Positions 27,788 to 36,908 of a stretch of DNA of 64,000 bases are shown one piece after another (the first letter of the stretch is position 1; every line of letters starts with the position of its first letter). The stretch spans positions 103,212 to 167,211 of the forward strand of contig JAEEVA010000001.1 in NCBI GenBank assembly GCA_016286995.1, read 5' to 3'. Source of the DNA: Prevotella sp. (GTDB lineage Bacteria; Bacteroidota; Bacteroidia; Bacteroidales; Bacteroidaceae). The notes under the pieces are model-generated. The model saw only the letters and a program-made list of their open reading frames with translations, was not told the origin of the DNA and searched no databases. The position numbers and the translations under genes were made by a program.

Positions 27788-30460
27788 TCAGCGGACGGTG
27801 AAGTCGAACGACTTCAGGTCTTCATCCTTTGACGACGTGCCGTAGAGTATCTGGTAGCGGCCAGGCTTGACGGCGAGTTCGTCGATGGTCTCGTCGTAGT
27901 ATTCAAAGGATTCACTGTTGAGTCCTATGACGGCACGCTTGGTTTCTCCGGGGTTGAGGGTCAGCTTCTGGAAACCCTTCAGGGCCTTGATGGGAGCACC
28001 TGCGTCGTCCAGTCGCTTCACATATACTTGAACAGTTTCGGTTCCTGCAACACTACCTGTATTGGTCACGGGAACAACCACAACACAGTTGGGCTTGCCG
28101 GCCTTGGCTGCTTTCTTGTTGACAACGGTCTTTGCCTTGCCCACCTTGAACGTGGTATAGCTCAGACCATAGCCGAAGGCATACTGCGGCTGACCGGTGA
28201 AGTAGCGGTAGGTGCGGTTCTTCATCGAGTAGTCGAGGAAGTCGGGCAGGTCGTTTGTGGAGCGATAGAAGGTGACAGGGAGTTTTCCTCCTGGGTTGTA
28301 GTCGCCAAAGAGCACCTCAGCCAGCGCCTTGGCACCACCCTGACCAGGATACCAGGCCTGCAGCAGGGCGTCGTACTGTCCCTCGACGCTACCGAAAGCG
28401 ATGGCTGAACCTGAGCAGTTGACGAAGATGACGGGGCGTCCCGTTTCGTGCATGGCTTGTAGCAGGCGCTGCTGCACCTTGGGCAGCTCGATGTCCTGCT
28501 TGTCGCCACCCTCACCCTCCATCTGGGCAGAGATGCCACCGATGATGATGATAGCGTCGGCACCGCTCACCTCGTTGGCCAACTTACTGAAGTCGATGAG
28601 GTTACGTTCACAGATATCGCCACGCAGCATGGCAAACTGTCCGTTGCCGTGACGGTATTCGATGCTGATGTCGTAGGTTTTTCCAACCTCAACGGGGAAC
28701 GACTTATACTCCACCTGACGACGGAATCCGAAGCCGCCAGGACGACCGCCACCGCCTTTGTTTTCTTCGACTACCTCGCCATTGACGCGCAGCACATAGC
28801 CGTTGTCGGTCATCAGCGTGTACTTCATCTCACCAGTGAAGGTCGATGTGTACTGACCGCTGAGGCGTACGGAGAGACTGTCGCGACTGACGCCCTCGGC
28901 AAAGCCCCAGGCACCGAAGGTTGAGAAGTTGATCTCATTGTAGTATTCGGTCTTGACGGGGGAACCGTCAAGCACACGGTTATTGTAGAACTCGGCCTTG
29001 ATACCCTTGCCACCATTGAAGTCCTGCAGGTGGTGAACGGTTTCGTAGTCATCGTTCAGCTCACAGGCCTTATGATAGATGATGTTTGCGCCGGGTACGG
29101 CATTTCTGATGCCTTCGAGCAGCGAGTGCTGGTGCTCCTTGGTGGGTGTGCCGCCGTAGTTGCCGTTAAGCAGGTCTACATTGTCGGCATTGGGGCCAAG
29201 GACGGCGAGGGTCTTGACGGTCTTTGAAAGCGGGAGAACCGCTTTCCACTCTGAGCCCTGCATGAACGCTTTATTATCCAAAAGGGTCATCGATTCACGG
29301 GCAGCCTGGGTGGCGAGGGCGTCGTGCTCCTCGCTGCTGATAGTTGACGCAGGTAGCGTCGACCACGGAACAAGGGTGGGGTCGTCGAACATACCCAGCT
29401 CGAAGCGGCCCATCAGCGTCTTGCGCAGATGCTGGTCAAGGTCGCTCTCCTTGATGAGCCCTTTGTTAAGAGCCTCGGTGAGTACCATGAACACCTTGCC
29501 ACACTCAAGGTCAGTACCATTAAGCACGGCATCAACCGAGGCGCTGAGCGGGTCTTTGTGCGTCTCGTGCTGTCCCTTGTTATAGAAGTTGTTGATGGCG
29601 TCACAATCGGTGACAACCAGTCCGTCGTAGCCCCACTTGTTGCGCAGAATATCGATGAGCAGGCGGTCGCTGGTACAACATGGCTTACCCTCGAAACGCT
29701 GGTAGGCACACATCACCTCGCGCACGTTACCCTTCTTGACCAAGGCTTTGAAGGCTGGCAGGTAAGTCTCCCACAGGTCGCGGTTCGTGGGCTCTACGTT
29801 CATCGAGTGGCGCAAAGGCTCAGGACCGCTGTGTACGGCATAGTGCTTGGCACAGGCGTGGGTCTTGTAGTATTGGCTGTCAGACAACTGTCCATTGGCC
29901 TTCTCGCTGGTACCCTGCATGCCCAGTACGGTCTGCACGCCCAGTACGGCATTCATATAAGGGTCTTCGCCGCAGGTTTCCTGTCCGCGTCCCCAACGTG
30001 GGTCTCTGAAGATGTTGACGTTAGGACACCAGAAGGTCAGTTCAGGGTTGCCGGGGTAGTAGATTTCGCCCATCCCCACATGCTTCACGCTATGGTCGGA
30101 ACGGTTCCAGTTGGCACGAGCCTCGTCCGAAACCTGCGAGAAGACGTCGTACACCAGCTGCTCGCTGAAGGCAGCAGCCAGTCCGATGGGTTGCGGATAT
30201 ACTGTATAGCCGCCCTGTCGTACACCGTGACAGGCTTCGCTCCACCAGTTGTAGGAAGGAATGCCGAGTCGGTCTATTGAGATGCTTTTGTTCATCATCA
30301 GACCCACCTTCTCCTCAGGTGTCAACATCCCCAACAGGTTTTCCACACGCTCAGCACGAGGCAGTTGGGGGTTCTGCCATGCATATTGGTACTGTGCACT
30401 AACAGGAATGCTCGCAAACATGGCGAACACAAAGGATGTAAGAATAGTTTTTGTCTTCAT
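27788..30460 (-). CDS. GH3 beta-glycosidase with PA14 insert
   Basis: Secreted retaining glycosidase of 890 residues. Start taken at 30460, which gives the signal peptide MKTKTILTSFVFAMFASIPV; the frame is open to 30595. The N-terminal barrel has SYNWWSEACHGV and the nucleophile Asp285 in VVTDCDAINNF. A PA14-like module (about 460-590, NGYVLRVNGEVVEEN) interrupts the second domain, and a fibronectin-III-like domain closes the protein. The motifs fit the beta-xylosidase/beta-glucosidase branch; the sugar cannot be fixed from sequence. It has its own promoter (30485-30492) and diverges from the esterase-GH95 operon. Three short hairpins of the 21-bp type lie in it. Confidence 0.93.
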   Translation of the reverse strand: MKTKTILTSFVFAMFASIPVSAQYQYAWQNPQLPRAERVENLLGMLTPEEKVGLMMNKSISIDRLGIPSYNWWSEACHGVRQGGYTVYPQPIGLAAAFSEQLVYDVFSQVSDEARANWNRSDHSVKHVGMGEIYYPGNPELTFWCPNVNIFRDPRWGRGQETCGEDPYMNAVLGVQTVLGMQGTSEKANGQLSDSQYYKTHACAKHYAVHSGPEPLRHSMNVEPTNRDLWETYLPAFKALVKKGNVREVMCAYQRFEGKPCCTSDRLLIDILRNKWGYDGLVVTDCDAINNFYNKGQHETHKDPLSASVDAVLNGTDLECGKVFMVLTEALNKGLIKESDLDQHLRKTLMGRFELGMFDDPTLVPWSTLPASTISSEEHDALATQAARESMTLLDNKAFMQGSEWKAVLPLSKTVKTLAVLGPNADNVDLLNGNYGGTPTKEHQHSLLEGIRNAVPGANIIYHKACELNDDYETVHHLQDFNGGKGIKAEFYNNRVLDGSPVKTEYYNEINFSTFGAWGFAEGVSRDSLSVRLSGQYTSTFTGEMKYTLMTDNGYVLRVNGEVVEENKGGGGRPGGFGFRRQVEYKSFPVEVGKTYDISIEYRHGNGQFAMLRGDICERNLIDFSKLANEVSGADAIIIIGGISAQMEGEGGDKQDIELPKVQQRLLQAMHETGRPVIFVNCSGSAIAFGSVEGQYDALLQAWYPGQGGAKALAEVLFGDYNPGGKLPVTFYRSTNDLPDFLDYSMKNRTYRYFTGQPQYAFGYGLSYTTFKVGKAKTVVNKKAAKAGKPNCVVVVPVTNTGSVAGTETVQVYVKRLDDAGAPIKALKGFQKLTLNPGETKRAVIGLNSESFEYYDETIDELAVKPGRYQILYGTSSKDEDLKSFDFTVR
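28952..28972 (-). repeat. 21-bp hairpin element in GH3
   Basis: Arms CTTGACGG/CCGTCAAG; coding-strand loop TTCCC. Encodes LDGSPVK. Confidence 0.85.
29226..29246 (-). repeat. 21-bp hairpin element in GH3
   Basis: Arms GAAAGCGG/CCGCTTTC; coding-strand loop TTCTC. The only perfect copy not in codon register. Confidence 0.8.
29343..29363 (-). repeat. 21-bp hairpin-like element in GH3 (one G-T pair)
   Basis: Arms GTTGACGC/GCGTCGAC with a 5-nt loop; weaker member of the set. Confidence 0.55.
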
Positions 30461-30484
30461 ACGGATAATATTCGTTAGCGTCTG

Positions 30485-30492
30485 CAAATTTA
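30485..30492 (-). promoter_or_regulatory. -7 box of GH3
   Basis: TAAATTTG on the minus strand, 25 bp upstream of the start at 30460. Confidence 0.6.
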
Positions 30493-30542
30493 CGAATAAG
30501 TGAGGAGAATACCAAATAAAAAGAAAAAAAGTCATGCTATTT

Positions 30543-30574
30543 CTTGCATTTCTGCTTAAAATGTTGTATCTTTG
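30543..30574 (+). promoter_or_regulatory. Promoter of the esterase-GH95 operon
   Basis: TTG at about 30543 and -7 TATCTTTG at 30567-30574, about 21 bp apart. It implies a leader of about 300 nt before the start at 30878. Confidence 0.6.
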
Positions 30575-30647
30575 CACTTGGAATGCAACAACCATCCGGC
30601 ATCACCTTTCCATTGGATGGATGCCCGAAAATACTATACCGAGCGCC

Positions 30648-30823
30648 CGCTCCGCATATACTGACCCTTCACTCCGTATATGTAGAGCGGGCACTCTGCA
30701 TTTGTGGGGCGAACGCTCTGCATGAGTTTACTCCGTGCAAACATGTCGTTTACTCCGTGCAAACATATCGTTTGCTAGGAGTTCCCAAGGCGCTTGCTCG
30801 GAGCTCTTAAGTCGTTTGCCAGG
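30648..30823. repeat. 22-bp-periodic degenerate repeat array in the leader
   Basis: Eight consecutive 22-bp units (30648, 30670, 30692, 30714, 30736, 30758, 30780, 30802). Shared elements drift along the array: nnCTCYGYAT in the first four, TGCAAACATRTC in the middle, and a GTTTRCTCSG-like block in the later ones. It lies downstream of the likely promoter, so it may be transcribed. Confidence 0.75.
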
Positions 30824-30830
30824 TCACGGG

Positions 30831-30860
30831 TGATGACATTTCACGCTATCGTCAGTCTCT
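30831..30860 (+). promoter_or_regulatory. Leader hairpin motif, copy A
   Basis: TGATGACATTTCACG followed by TATCGTCAGTCTC: imperfect stem of the type also found at 36856 and 43823. Confidence 0.55.
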
Positions 30861-30877
30861 TTAGTAGTTAGGCAACG

Positions 30878-32278
30878 ATGAATATGAAACAAACGAACGC
30901 TATTAATATGAGGTGGAGAGTGTTATTGGTGGCACTTCTCATGACTTCTTCCCCATTTTTCATTTGTAAAACATCGGCTCAGACGTTTGAGACACGCTAT
31001 GAGCGCAGCGTCCACGACCTGATGAAGGACGTGGCCCGTCGCTTTGGTGTGAAGTTCAAGTTTGACGGCAACGTCGACACAGTAGGCAAGCAACTGCCGT
31101 ATGCCGACTTTCGCGTGCGCCCTTATTCGTTGGAAATGACGCTCGACAACATCTGCAAATACTACGATTGGAACTGGTGGAAGCAAAACGATAAGACATA
31201 CAAGATTAAGCTGTACGAGTATCCGCGCCGTCATGAGGCTGAGGGCAGGATGATGCTCGATTACCTGTCTACCTTATATAATAATAAGGAACAATGGGAG
31301 GCCCGCCGAGATAGCTTGCGTCGTGAGGTTCGTCAACGTCTGGAGCTCGATGCCTTCCTTGATAGTTGCGTGATGGTGCCGACGGGGAAAGCGTCGGCCA
31401 CAAAAGAGCGCCCTGTCATTCTTTCGAAGATTCGCAAGCACGACGGCTATACCACGCAGAACATCTGCATCGAGCTGACACCTGGCCAGCACCTCTTTGG
31501 CACCATCTATGCCTATGCGCCAGTCAAAAGCCAAAAGCTAAAAGCCAAAAGCCAAAAGCCCTTGATTGTCTGCCCTGACGGCCATTGGCCCTACCGCTAT
31601 CGCAAGGACGAGCAGCAACGCTTAGGCACATTAGCCCGCATGGGTGCCGTGTGTGTCGACTTCGACCTCTATGGCTGGGGCGAGAGTGAGAAAGAGGTGG
31701 GCGAAGCTGCCCATCACACCAGTCGTGCCCACGTCTATCAGGCAGCCTGTGGCTACATCCTACTCGACTGGATGCTCACCCATCGTAAGGATATTGACAC
31801 CAGGCGTGTCGGCGTGATGGGTGGTTCCGGAGGTGGTACACATACCGTCCTGTTATCGCTACTGGACGACCGCGTGACGGCCTCGGCCCCCGTGGTACAT
31901 CTGGCCTCGCACTTCGACGGCGGTTGCCCCTGTGAGAGTGGCAAGCCTGTACAACTCGCTGCCGGCGGCACCTGCGAACCTGAACTCGCTGCCGTGATGG
32001 CTCCCAAGCCCATGCTCATCGTTAGCGACGGTGGCGACTGGACCAGCTCCGTCCCCACCCTGGAATTCCCCTATCTGCAGCGTATCTACGGTTTCTATGG
32101 TGCCAAGGATAAGGTGCGTAACGTTCATCTGCCCAACGAGCGCCACGACTTCAAGGAAAACAAGCGTCAGGCCGTGTACGACTTCTTTATTGACGTCTTC
32201 GGCCTCGACCGATCGATGCTTGACGAGAGTAAGGTCACCATCCTACCCGATGACGAACTAAAAAGCCTCTACAAATGA
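30878..32278 (+). CDS. Alpha/beta-hydrolase esterase (CE19-like) with STN-like N-terminal domain
   Basis: Exported protein of 466 residues. After a signal peptide comes an STN-like segment (about 40-115, [20 protein letters not shown]), then an alpha/beta hydrolase. The nucleophile elbow is GVMGGSGGG with Ser317; His423 lies in NERHDFKEN and an Asp of SDGGDW may complete the triad. B. thetaiotaomicron BT1017, the founding CE19 RG-II pectin methylesterase, has a comparable hydrolase; acetyl-xylan-esterase-like activity is the alternative. It overlaps GH95 by four bases (ATGA), so the two are coupled. The coding sequence contains five 7-bp repeats (31524-31558) and one hairpin. Confidence 0.75.
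   Translation: MNMKQTNAINMRWRVLLVALLMTSSPFFICKTSAQTFETRYERSVHDLMKDVARRFGVKFKFDGNVDTVGKQLPYADFRVRPYSLEMTLDNICKYYDWNWWKQNDKTYKIKLYEYPRRHEAEGRMMLDYLSTLYNNKEQWEARRDSLRREVRQRLELDAFLDSCVMVPTGKASATKERPVILSKIRKHDGYTTQNICIELTPGQHLFGTIYAYAPVKSQKLKAKSQKPLIVCPDGHWPYRYRKDEQQRLGTLARMGAVCVDFDLYGWGESEKEVGEAAHHTSRAHVYQAACGYILLDWMLTHRKDIDTRRVGVMGGSGGGTHTVLLSLLDDRVTASAPVVHLASHFDGGCPCESGKPVQLAAGGTCEPELAAVMAPKPMLIVSDGGDWTSSVPTLEFPYLQRIYGFYGAKDKVRNVHLPNERHDFKENKRQAVYDFFIDVFGLDRSMLDESKVTILPDDELKSLYK
31378..31398 (+). repeat. 21-bp hairpin-like element in the CE19-like gene
   Basis: Arms GCCGACG/CGTCGGC around a 7-nt loop GGGAAAG. The core resembles the one at 51630. Confidence 0.55.
31524..31558. repeat. 7-bp repeat inside the CE19-like gene
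   Basis: Five units: TCAAAAG, CCAAAAG, CTAAAAG, CCAAAAG, CCAAAAG; encodes [11 protein letters not shown] in frame. Confidence 0.9.
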
Positions 32279-34683
32279 AACACCTCGCCCTTGCCCTCCT
32301 TTGCACTGTATGCTGCAACATCGCTACTGCGCAGCACCGCCTTTGGTACGACCAGCCTGCTCAGACATGGACACAGGCGCTACCTGTGGGTAATGGCGTT
32401 ATCGGCGGTATGGTGTTTGGTGCACCTGCCGTTGAGCATATCCAGCTGAACGAGGAAACCATTTGGGCTGGACAGCCGAATAACGTCATCAATCCCAATG
32501 CCAAACAGGTGCTGCCAGAGGTACGCCGACTCATTTTCGAAGGGAAATACAAAGAGGCTCAGGATCTGGCCAACGAGAAAGTGATGCCGCAGGCCGCGAG
32601 ACAGAATATGGGTATGCCCTATCAGCCCTTCGGCGACCTGTATATAGCGATGCCCGGTCATGCAGACTATAGTAATTATGAGCGATTTCTTGACTTAGAC
32701 AACGGGCGAACAGTTGTGCGCTATAGTTTGGATGGTGTGAAGTTTGAGCGTGAGGTCATCACCCCATTGGGAGGCCATCACGTGATGGCTATCCACCTGA
32801 CAGCCAGCGAGAAAGGCCGAGTGACGTTTATCGCCAACATGACTTCGCCTCACGAAAATGTGCTCATCAATATGGATGGCAACGAGACGACGCTATTAGG
32901 CGTTTCTTCCAAGCATGAGGGTCTAAAAGGTAAGGTGCGCTTCATGGGTCGTATGGCTGTACAGACGAAAGGTGGACGCACCAGCGGTTCGAACGGCATT
33001 CTCAGCGTGGTAGATGCTGACGAAGCGACCATCTACGTTGCCATTGGCACCAACGTCAAGAGTTACAAGGACATCACCGGCGATGAAGCAGTACAATCGA
33101 GAGAGCGTCTGCACAAGGCTATGGCCTTAGGTTACGAGGCGCTGAAGGCTCAGCATGAGAAGAGCTACCACCAATACTACGACCGCGTAAAACTGGACTT
33201 GGGCCCAGACCGTTATGCCAACGTCCCGATGAACAGGCGCATCGAGCGCTTTAGTGTGCTCGGCGGTTTTGCCGCCGAGTCTGACAATCACCTCGTCGCC
33301 ACCTACTTCCAATTCGGACGATACCTGCTGATTTGCAGTAGTCAGCCCGACAACATGAACCCTGCCAATCTTCAGGGCTTGTGGAACGACAAGATGTTTC
33401 CGTCCTGGGACTCGAAATACACCACGAACATCAACCTCGAAATGAACTACTGGCCCTCAGAGGTGACAAACCTGACGGAACTGAACGCGCCTTTATTCAA
33501 ACTCATCCGCGAATGCTACGAGCAGGGCAAGCAGACTGCCCGCGATATGTATGGTGTCGACGGTTGGGTGCTGCACCACAACACCGACCAATGGCGCATT
33601 ACGGGACCTGTTGACCGTGCACAGACCGGACTTTGGCCTATGGGCGCTGCATGGCTCTGTCGCCACCTATGGGAGCATTATCTCTATACAAAGGATGAAG
33701 ACTTCCTTCGTCAATACTTCCCCATCATGCTCGACGCTGCCCGTTTCTTCACTCAGACGCTTGTCAAGCATCCCACCCGAGGCTGGCTTGTCGTCTGTCC
33801 TGGTGAATCGCCGGAACATGGGGGAAAGGGGCGCCCCACACCACTCGATGCCGGTGTTACGATGGACAATCAAATTGTGAAGGAGCTCTACACGAACGTG
33901 CTGGCGGCCGCGAATATCTTAGGAATAGGCACTATAGACACTATAGATACTATAGGAACTATAGAAACAATCAAGGCCCAACTGCCCCAACTCGCTCCCA
34001 TGCAAATCGGCCACTGGGGCCAGTTACAAGAGTGGCTCGACGACCTTGACGACCCCAAGGACGACCACCGTCACTTCTCGCACCTATATGGTCTGTTCCC
34101 TTCTAATCAGATAACGCCAACACGCACTCCTGCATTATGGCAGGCTGCCCGCACTTCTCTTGAAGCACGTGGTGACGTCAGCACAGGTTGGAGTATGGGT
34201 TGGAAGGTCTGCTCGTGGGCCCGATTGCTCGATGGTGAACATGCCTACAAACTCATCAAGGATCAGTTGACGCTGACTGCTGACACGTTCCTTATCTTTG
34301 GTGCCGTGAAACAGCATGGTGGCACTTATCCTAATATGTTCGATGCTCACCCTCCCTTCCAGATTGACGGCAACTTCGGCTGTACTGCAGGCATCGCCGA
34401 GATGCTCATGCAGAGTTACGACGGTTTTGTCTACCTGCTGCCTGCCTTGCCCAGCGTGTGGAAAGACGGAAGCGTGAAAGGACTCGTGGCACGTGGTGGC
34501 TTTGAAGTGGACATCGACTGGAAGGACGGAAAAATCGTCAAGGCAGTCATCCGCTCACGTCACGGAGGAGTCTGCAAACTGCGCGCTAACACGCCTTTGA
34601 AAGGGTCTGGACTGAGGCGTGATAAGCAGTCAGGATGCTACATGCTGACAACAAAAGCTGGACAAGAATACATCTTACGATAG
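32275..34683 (+). CDS. GH95 alpha-L-fucosidase/alpha-L-galactosidase
   Basis: Secreted inverting enzyme of 802 residues. The GH95 beginning is typical ([20 protein letters not shown], then [20 protein letters not shown]), as are [35 protein letters not shown] and [16 protein letters not shown]. Glu514 in GESPEHGG is the likely general acid. In RG-II chain A a GH95 (BT1010) removes alpha-L-galactose; elsewhere the family removes alpha-1,2-L-fucose, so either is possible. Translationally coupled to the esterase upstream. It contains a 9-bp tandem repeat (33931-33966) and a 21-bp hairpin (33259-33279) in the stretch [12 protein letters not shown]. Confidence 0.92.
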   Translation: MKHLALALLCTVCCNIATAQHRLWYDQPAQTWTQALPVGNGVIGGMVFGAPAVEHIQLNEETIWAGQPNNVINPNAKQVLPEVRRLIFEGKYKEAQDLANEKVMPQAARQNMGMPYQPFGDLYIAMPGHADYSNYERFLDLDNGRTVVRYSLDGVKFEREVITPLGGHHVMAIHLTASEKGRVTFIANMTSPHENVLINMDGNETTLLGVSSKHEGLKGKVRFMGRMAVQTKGGRTSGSNGILSVVDADEATIYVAIGTNVKSYKDITGDEAVQSRERLHKAMALGYEALKAQHEKSYHQYYDRVKLDLGPDRYANVPMNRRIERFSVLGGFAAESDNHLVATYFQFGRYLLICSSQPDNMNPANLQGLWNDKMFPSWDSKYTTNINLEMNYWPSEVTNLTELNAPLFKLIRECYEQGKQTARDMYGVDGWVLHHNTDQWRITGPVDRAQTGLWPMGAAWLCRHLWEHYLYTKDEDFLRQYFPIMLDAARFFTQTLVKHPTRGWLVVCPGESPEHGGKGRPTPLDAGVTMDNQIVKELYTNVLAAANILGIGTIDTIDTIGTIETIKAQLPQLAPMQIGHWGQLQEWLDDLDDPKDDHRHFSHLYGLFPSNQITPTRTPALWQAARTSLEARGDVSTGWSMGWKVCSWARLLDGEHAYKLIKDQLTLTADTFLIFGAVKQHGGTYPNMFDAHPPFQIDGNFGCTAGIAEMLMQSYDGFVYLLPALPSVWKDGSVKGLVARGGFEVDIDWKDGKIVKAVIRSRHGGVCKLRANTPLKGSGLRRDKQSGCYMLTTKAGQEYILR
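33259..33279 (+). repeat. 21-bp hairpin element in GH95
   Basis: Arms CTCGGCGG/CCGCCGAG, loop TTTTG. Encodes LGGFAAE in frame. Confidence 0.85.
33931..33966. repeat. 9-bp repeat inside GH95
   Basis: ACTATAGAC, ACTATAGAT, ACTATAGGA, ACTATAGAA; encodes a Thr-Ile-Asp/Gly/Glu triplet repeat. Confidence 0.9.
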
Positions 34684-34685
34684 CT

Positions 34686-34721
34686 CAAATGTTGCAAAAT
34701 GTTTTTGTTTTGTAGCATTTG
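34686..34721 (+). terminator. Terminator after GH95
   Basis: 14-bp stem with two G-T pairs (34686-34699 with 34708-34721), 8-nt loop, starting three bases after the GH95 stop. Confidence 0.7.
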
Positions 34722-34755
34722 ACGATGCGCATGTGGCGGTTTGGAGAATTGTTCG

Positions 34756-34763
34756 TATCTTTG
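34756..34763 (+). promoter_or_regulatory. -7 box of GH51
   Basis: TATCTTTG, 34 bp before the start. Confidence 0.65.
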
Positions 34764-34797
34764 CAGTACGAAAATTATTCTTAACGACCACAATACA

Positions 34798-36816
34798 ATG
34801 ATGAAGAAACTGACAACATGTGCTGCCCTCCTGATGGCAGCCACGCTGGGAATGAACGCCCAGAAACCCATGAACGCCCCTAAGGGGGGTAAAGCCATTA
34901 GTGACGAACTCATCGGCATCTTCTTCGAGGACATCTCCTCGAGTGCCGACGGCGGACTCTATGCCGAGTTGGTACAGAACGGCTCATTTGAGTATAGTCC
35001 CGCCGAGCGCGACGGCTGGGGTGCCGGCACAGCATGGAAACAAATTCGCCCAGGGCACTCGTTAGGTACCATGCAAGTGCGAATGGATAATCCGCTGAAT
35101 GCCAACAACCCCACCTATATGCGGTTGCACACCGAGCGTGTGAAGGAGTATTATGACTACAAAGGTTGGAAGGGTTATGGTATTGAGAACAGCGGTTTCG
35201 ACGGTATTAGCGTAAAGGCTGGTGCCAAGTACGATTTCTCGGTATTCCTGCGCAATATCGGTACTGCCAAGCAAGTGCGTATCGTGCTGTGCGTTCCTCA
35301 GGAAGGCTGGCCTCCCCAGGACCCCAAGCTGCTGGCTGAGGCTGTCATCAACGTCAGCGATGCTTCATGGAAGAAGTATGAGGCTGTACTCACACCGACA
35401 GAAGATTGTACCAACGCCGTACTCCAGCTGCTGGTACTGAATGTGGGCGATCTGGATGTGGATATGGTGTCGCTGATGCCGCAGGACACTTACAAGGGTC
35501 ACGGTCTGCGCAAGGACCTTGCTCAGGCACTGGCCGACCTGCAGCCAAAATTCATGCGCTTCCCTGGCGGTTGCGTGGTACACGGTGGTGGTGACGGTTT
35601 CTGGGACACCTACCGTTGGAAGACTACCATTGGTCCGAAGGAACAGCGCCGCGGCTTGAAGAACACCTGGGGCTATCATCAGAGCATGGGTCTCGGCTAC
35701 TTTGAGTATTTCCAATTCTGTGAGGACCTTGGCATGCAGCCCGTTCCCATCCTACCATGTGGCGTGAGCTGTCAGGGAGCCAACGGTGGTTGGAACATGT
35801 ATCCAACACAGGCTCAAGATGTCGTTCCCATGAGCGAGATGGACGAGTGGGTCGCTGAGGCTATCGACCTGATTGAGTGGGCCAATGGTGACCCTGCTAC
35901 CAACAAGTGGGCCAAGATGCGCGCCGATGCCGGTCATCCGAAGCCTTTCAATCTGAAGTATCTGGGCCTGGGTAATGAAGAAAAGATCAGCCCAGAGTTC
36001 TGTGAGCGTTTCAAGTACATTTATGAACGTGTGACCAAGGCTCACCCCGAAATCATTATCGTAGGTACTGCTGGTCCTGGCTCACATCCCGGTAATGCAG
36101 ATCTGGAGGCTGGTTGGAAGCTTGCCGAAGAACTGGGCATGCCCATCATCGACGAGCATTACTACGAGCCGAATGATTACTTCCTGAACAAGCGTCAGTA
36201 CGACAGCTATCCTCGTGACCGTAAGACGAAGGTCTATCTGGGTGAGTATGCTGCGAAAGACAAGAAGCTCATCGACGCCCTGGCTGAGGGTCTCTATCTG
36301 TTGCACGTAGAGCGCAATGGCGACATCGTGGCCATGACCTCATACGCTCCCCTCTTCGCCAAGAAGACCAACACCAACTGGAATCCCGACATGATTTACT
36401 TCGACAACGAGCGTCCGTATCTGACCTGCAGCTACTATGTGCAGCAGTTGTTCGGACAGTCGAGTGGTCAGTACTACTATGGCGATTGCGTGAAGTTCGA
36501 GGGTGACGAGGCTGGTGTCCAGCAGCCGCTGGAGAATGTGCACTACGGACAGAGTGTCATCCTCAACGTCAAGACACGCAAGCTCTTTGTGAAGCTGGTG
36601 AACGCTTCCGACAAAGAGAAGGAGGCTGATATCAACCTGAGCCGTTTCCCGTTGAAGAAGAATTGTGTGAAGACTGTACTCGAGGGCAATGCCAACGACG
36701 AGAACAACTACGATGCACAGCCCATCGCTCCTAAGAAGGAGACCATCAAGGCTCAGAAGAAGTTTGATATCGACCTGAAGCCATATTCGATGGTGATGCT
36801 TGAGTATCAGCTGTAA
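34798..36816 (+). CDS. GH51 alpha-L-arabinofuranosidase
   Basis: Secreted retaining enzyme of 672 residues with signal peptide (MMKKLTTCAALLMAATLGMN). The start is one of two adjacent ATGs (34798/34801). Residues about 60-220 contain a CBM4/9-like sandwich inserted after the first strand (GIFFEDISSSADGGLYAE). The barrel carries FMRFPGGC, acid/base Glu394 in GLGNEEK and nucleophile Glu483 in LGEYA. It removes alpha-L-arabinofuranose from arabinan or pectin side chains. Own promoter at 34756-34763; a terminator-like hairpin follows at 36856-36888. Confidence 0.94.
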   Translation: MMKKLTTCAALLMAATLGMNAQKPMNAPKGGKAISDELIGIFFEDISSSADGGLYAELVQNGSFEYSPAERDGWGAGTAWKQIRPGHSLGTMQVRMDNPLNANNPTYMRLHTERVKEYYDYKGWKGYGIENSGFDGISVKAGAKYDFSVFLRNIGTAKQVRIVLCVPQEGWPPQDPKLLAEAVINVSDASWKKYEAVLTPTEDCTNAVLQLLVLNVGDLDVDMVSLMPQDTYKGHGLRKDLAQALADLQPKFMRFPGGCVVHGGGDGFWDTYRWKTTIGPKEQRRGLKNTWGYHQSMGLGYFEYFQFCEDLGMQPVPILPCGVSCQGANGGWNMYPTQAQDVVPMSEMDEWVAEAIDLIEWANGDPATNKWAKMRADAGHPKPFNLKYLGLGNEEKISPEFCERFKYIYERVTKAHPEIIIVGTAGPGSHPGNADLEAGWKLAEELGMPIIDEHYYEPNDYFLNKRQYDSYPRDRKTKVYLGEYAAKDKKLIDALAEGLYLLHVERNGDIVAMTSYAPLFAKKTNTNWNPDMIYFDNERPYLTCSYYVQQLFGQSSGQYYYGDCVKFEGDEAGVQQPLENVHYGQSVILNVKTRKLFVKLVNASDKEKEADINLSRFPLKKNCVKTVLEGNANDENNYDAQPIAPKKETIKAQKKFDIDLKPYSMVMLEYQL

Positions 36817-36855
36817 TATAGAAAAGCGGAGCCTTCCCGAACGTAAACCTAAGGG

Positions 36856-36888
36856 CTGATGACATTTCACGGTGTCATCAGTCTTTTT
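36856..36888 (+). terminator. Hairpin plus T-run before GH140 (leader motif copy B)
   Basis: Perfect 9-bp stem CTGATGACA/TGTCATCAG with an 8-nt loop, then TTTTT. It could end the GH51 transcript or act as a leader element for GH140, since related motifs precede two other operons. Confidence 0.65.
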
Positions 36889-36908
36889 ATATATAATAAG
36901 GTAAGATT

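Noticed and set aside
29429..30280. Plus-strand frame of 283 codons
   Set aside because: Antisense to GH3, including its conserved barrel motifs.
30544..30810. Possible leader peptide upstream of the CE19-like gene
   Set aside because: The frame crosses the 22-bp repeat array, starts before the transcription start and looks like translated repeat.
30648..30823. CRISPR array
   Set aside because: No constant repeat with variable spacers and no cas genes.
34920..34960. Additional hairpin of the 20-bp type in GH51
   Set aside because: It coincides with the conserved family motif FFEDISSSADGG and needs a wobble pair, so it is likely chance.
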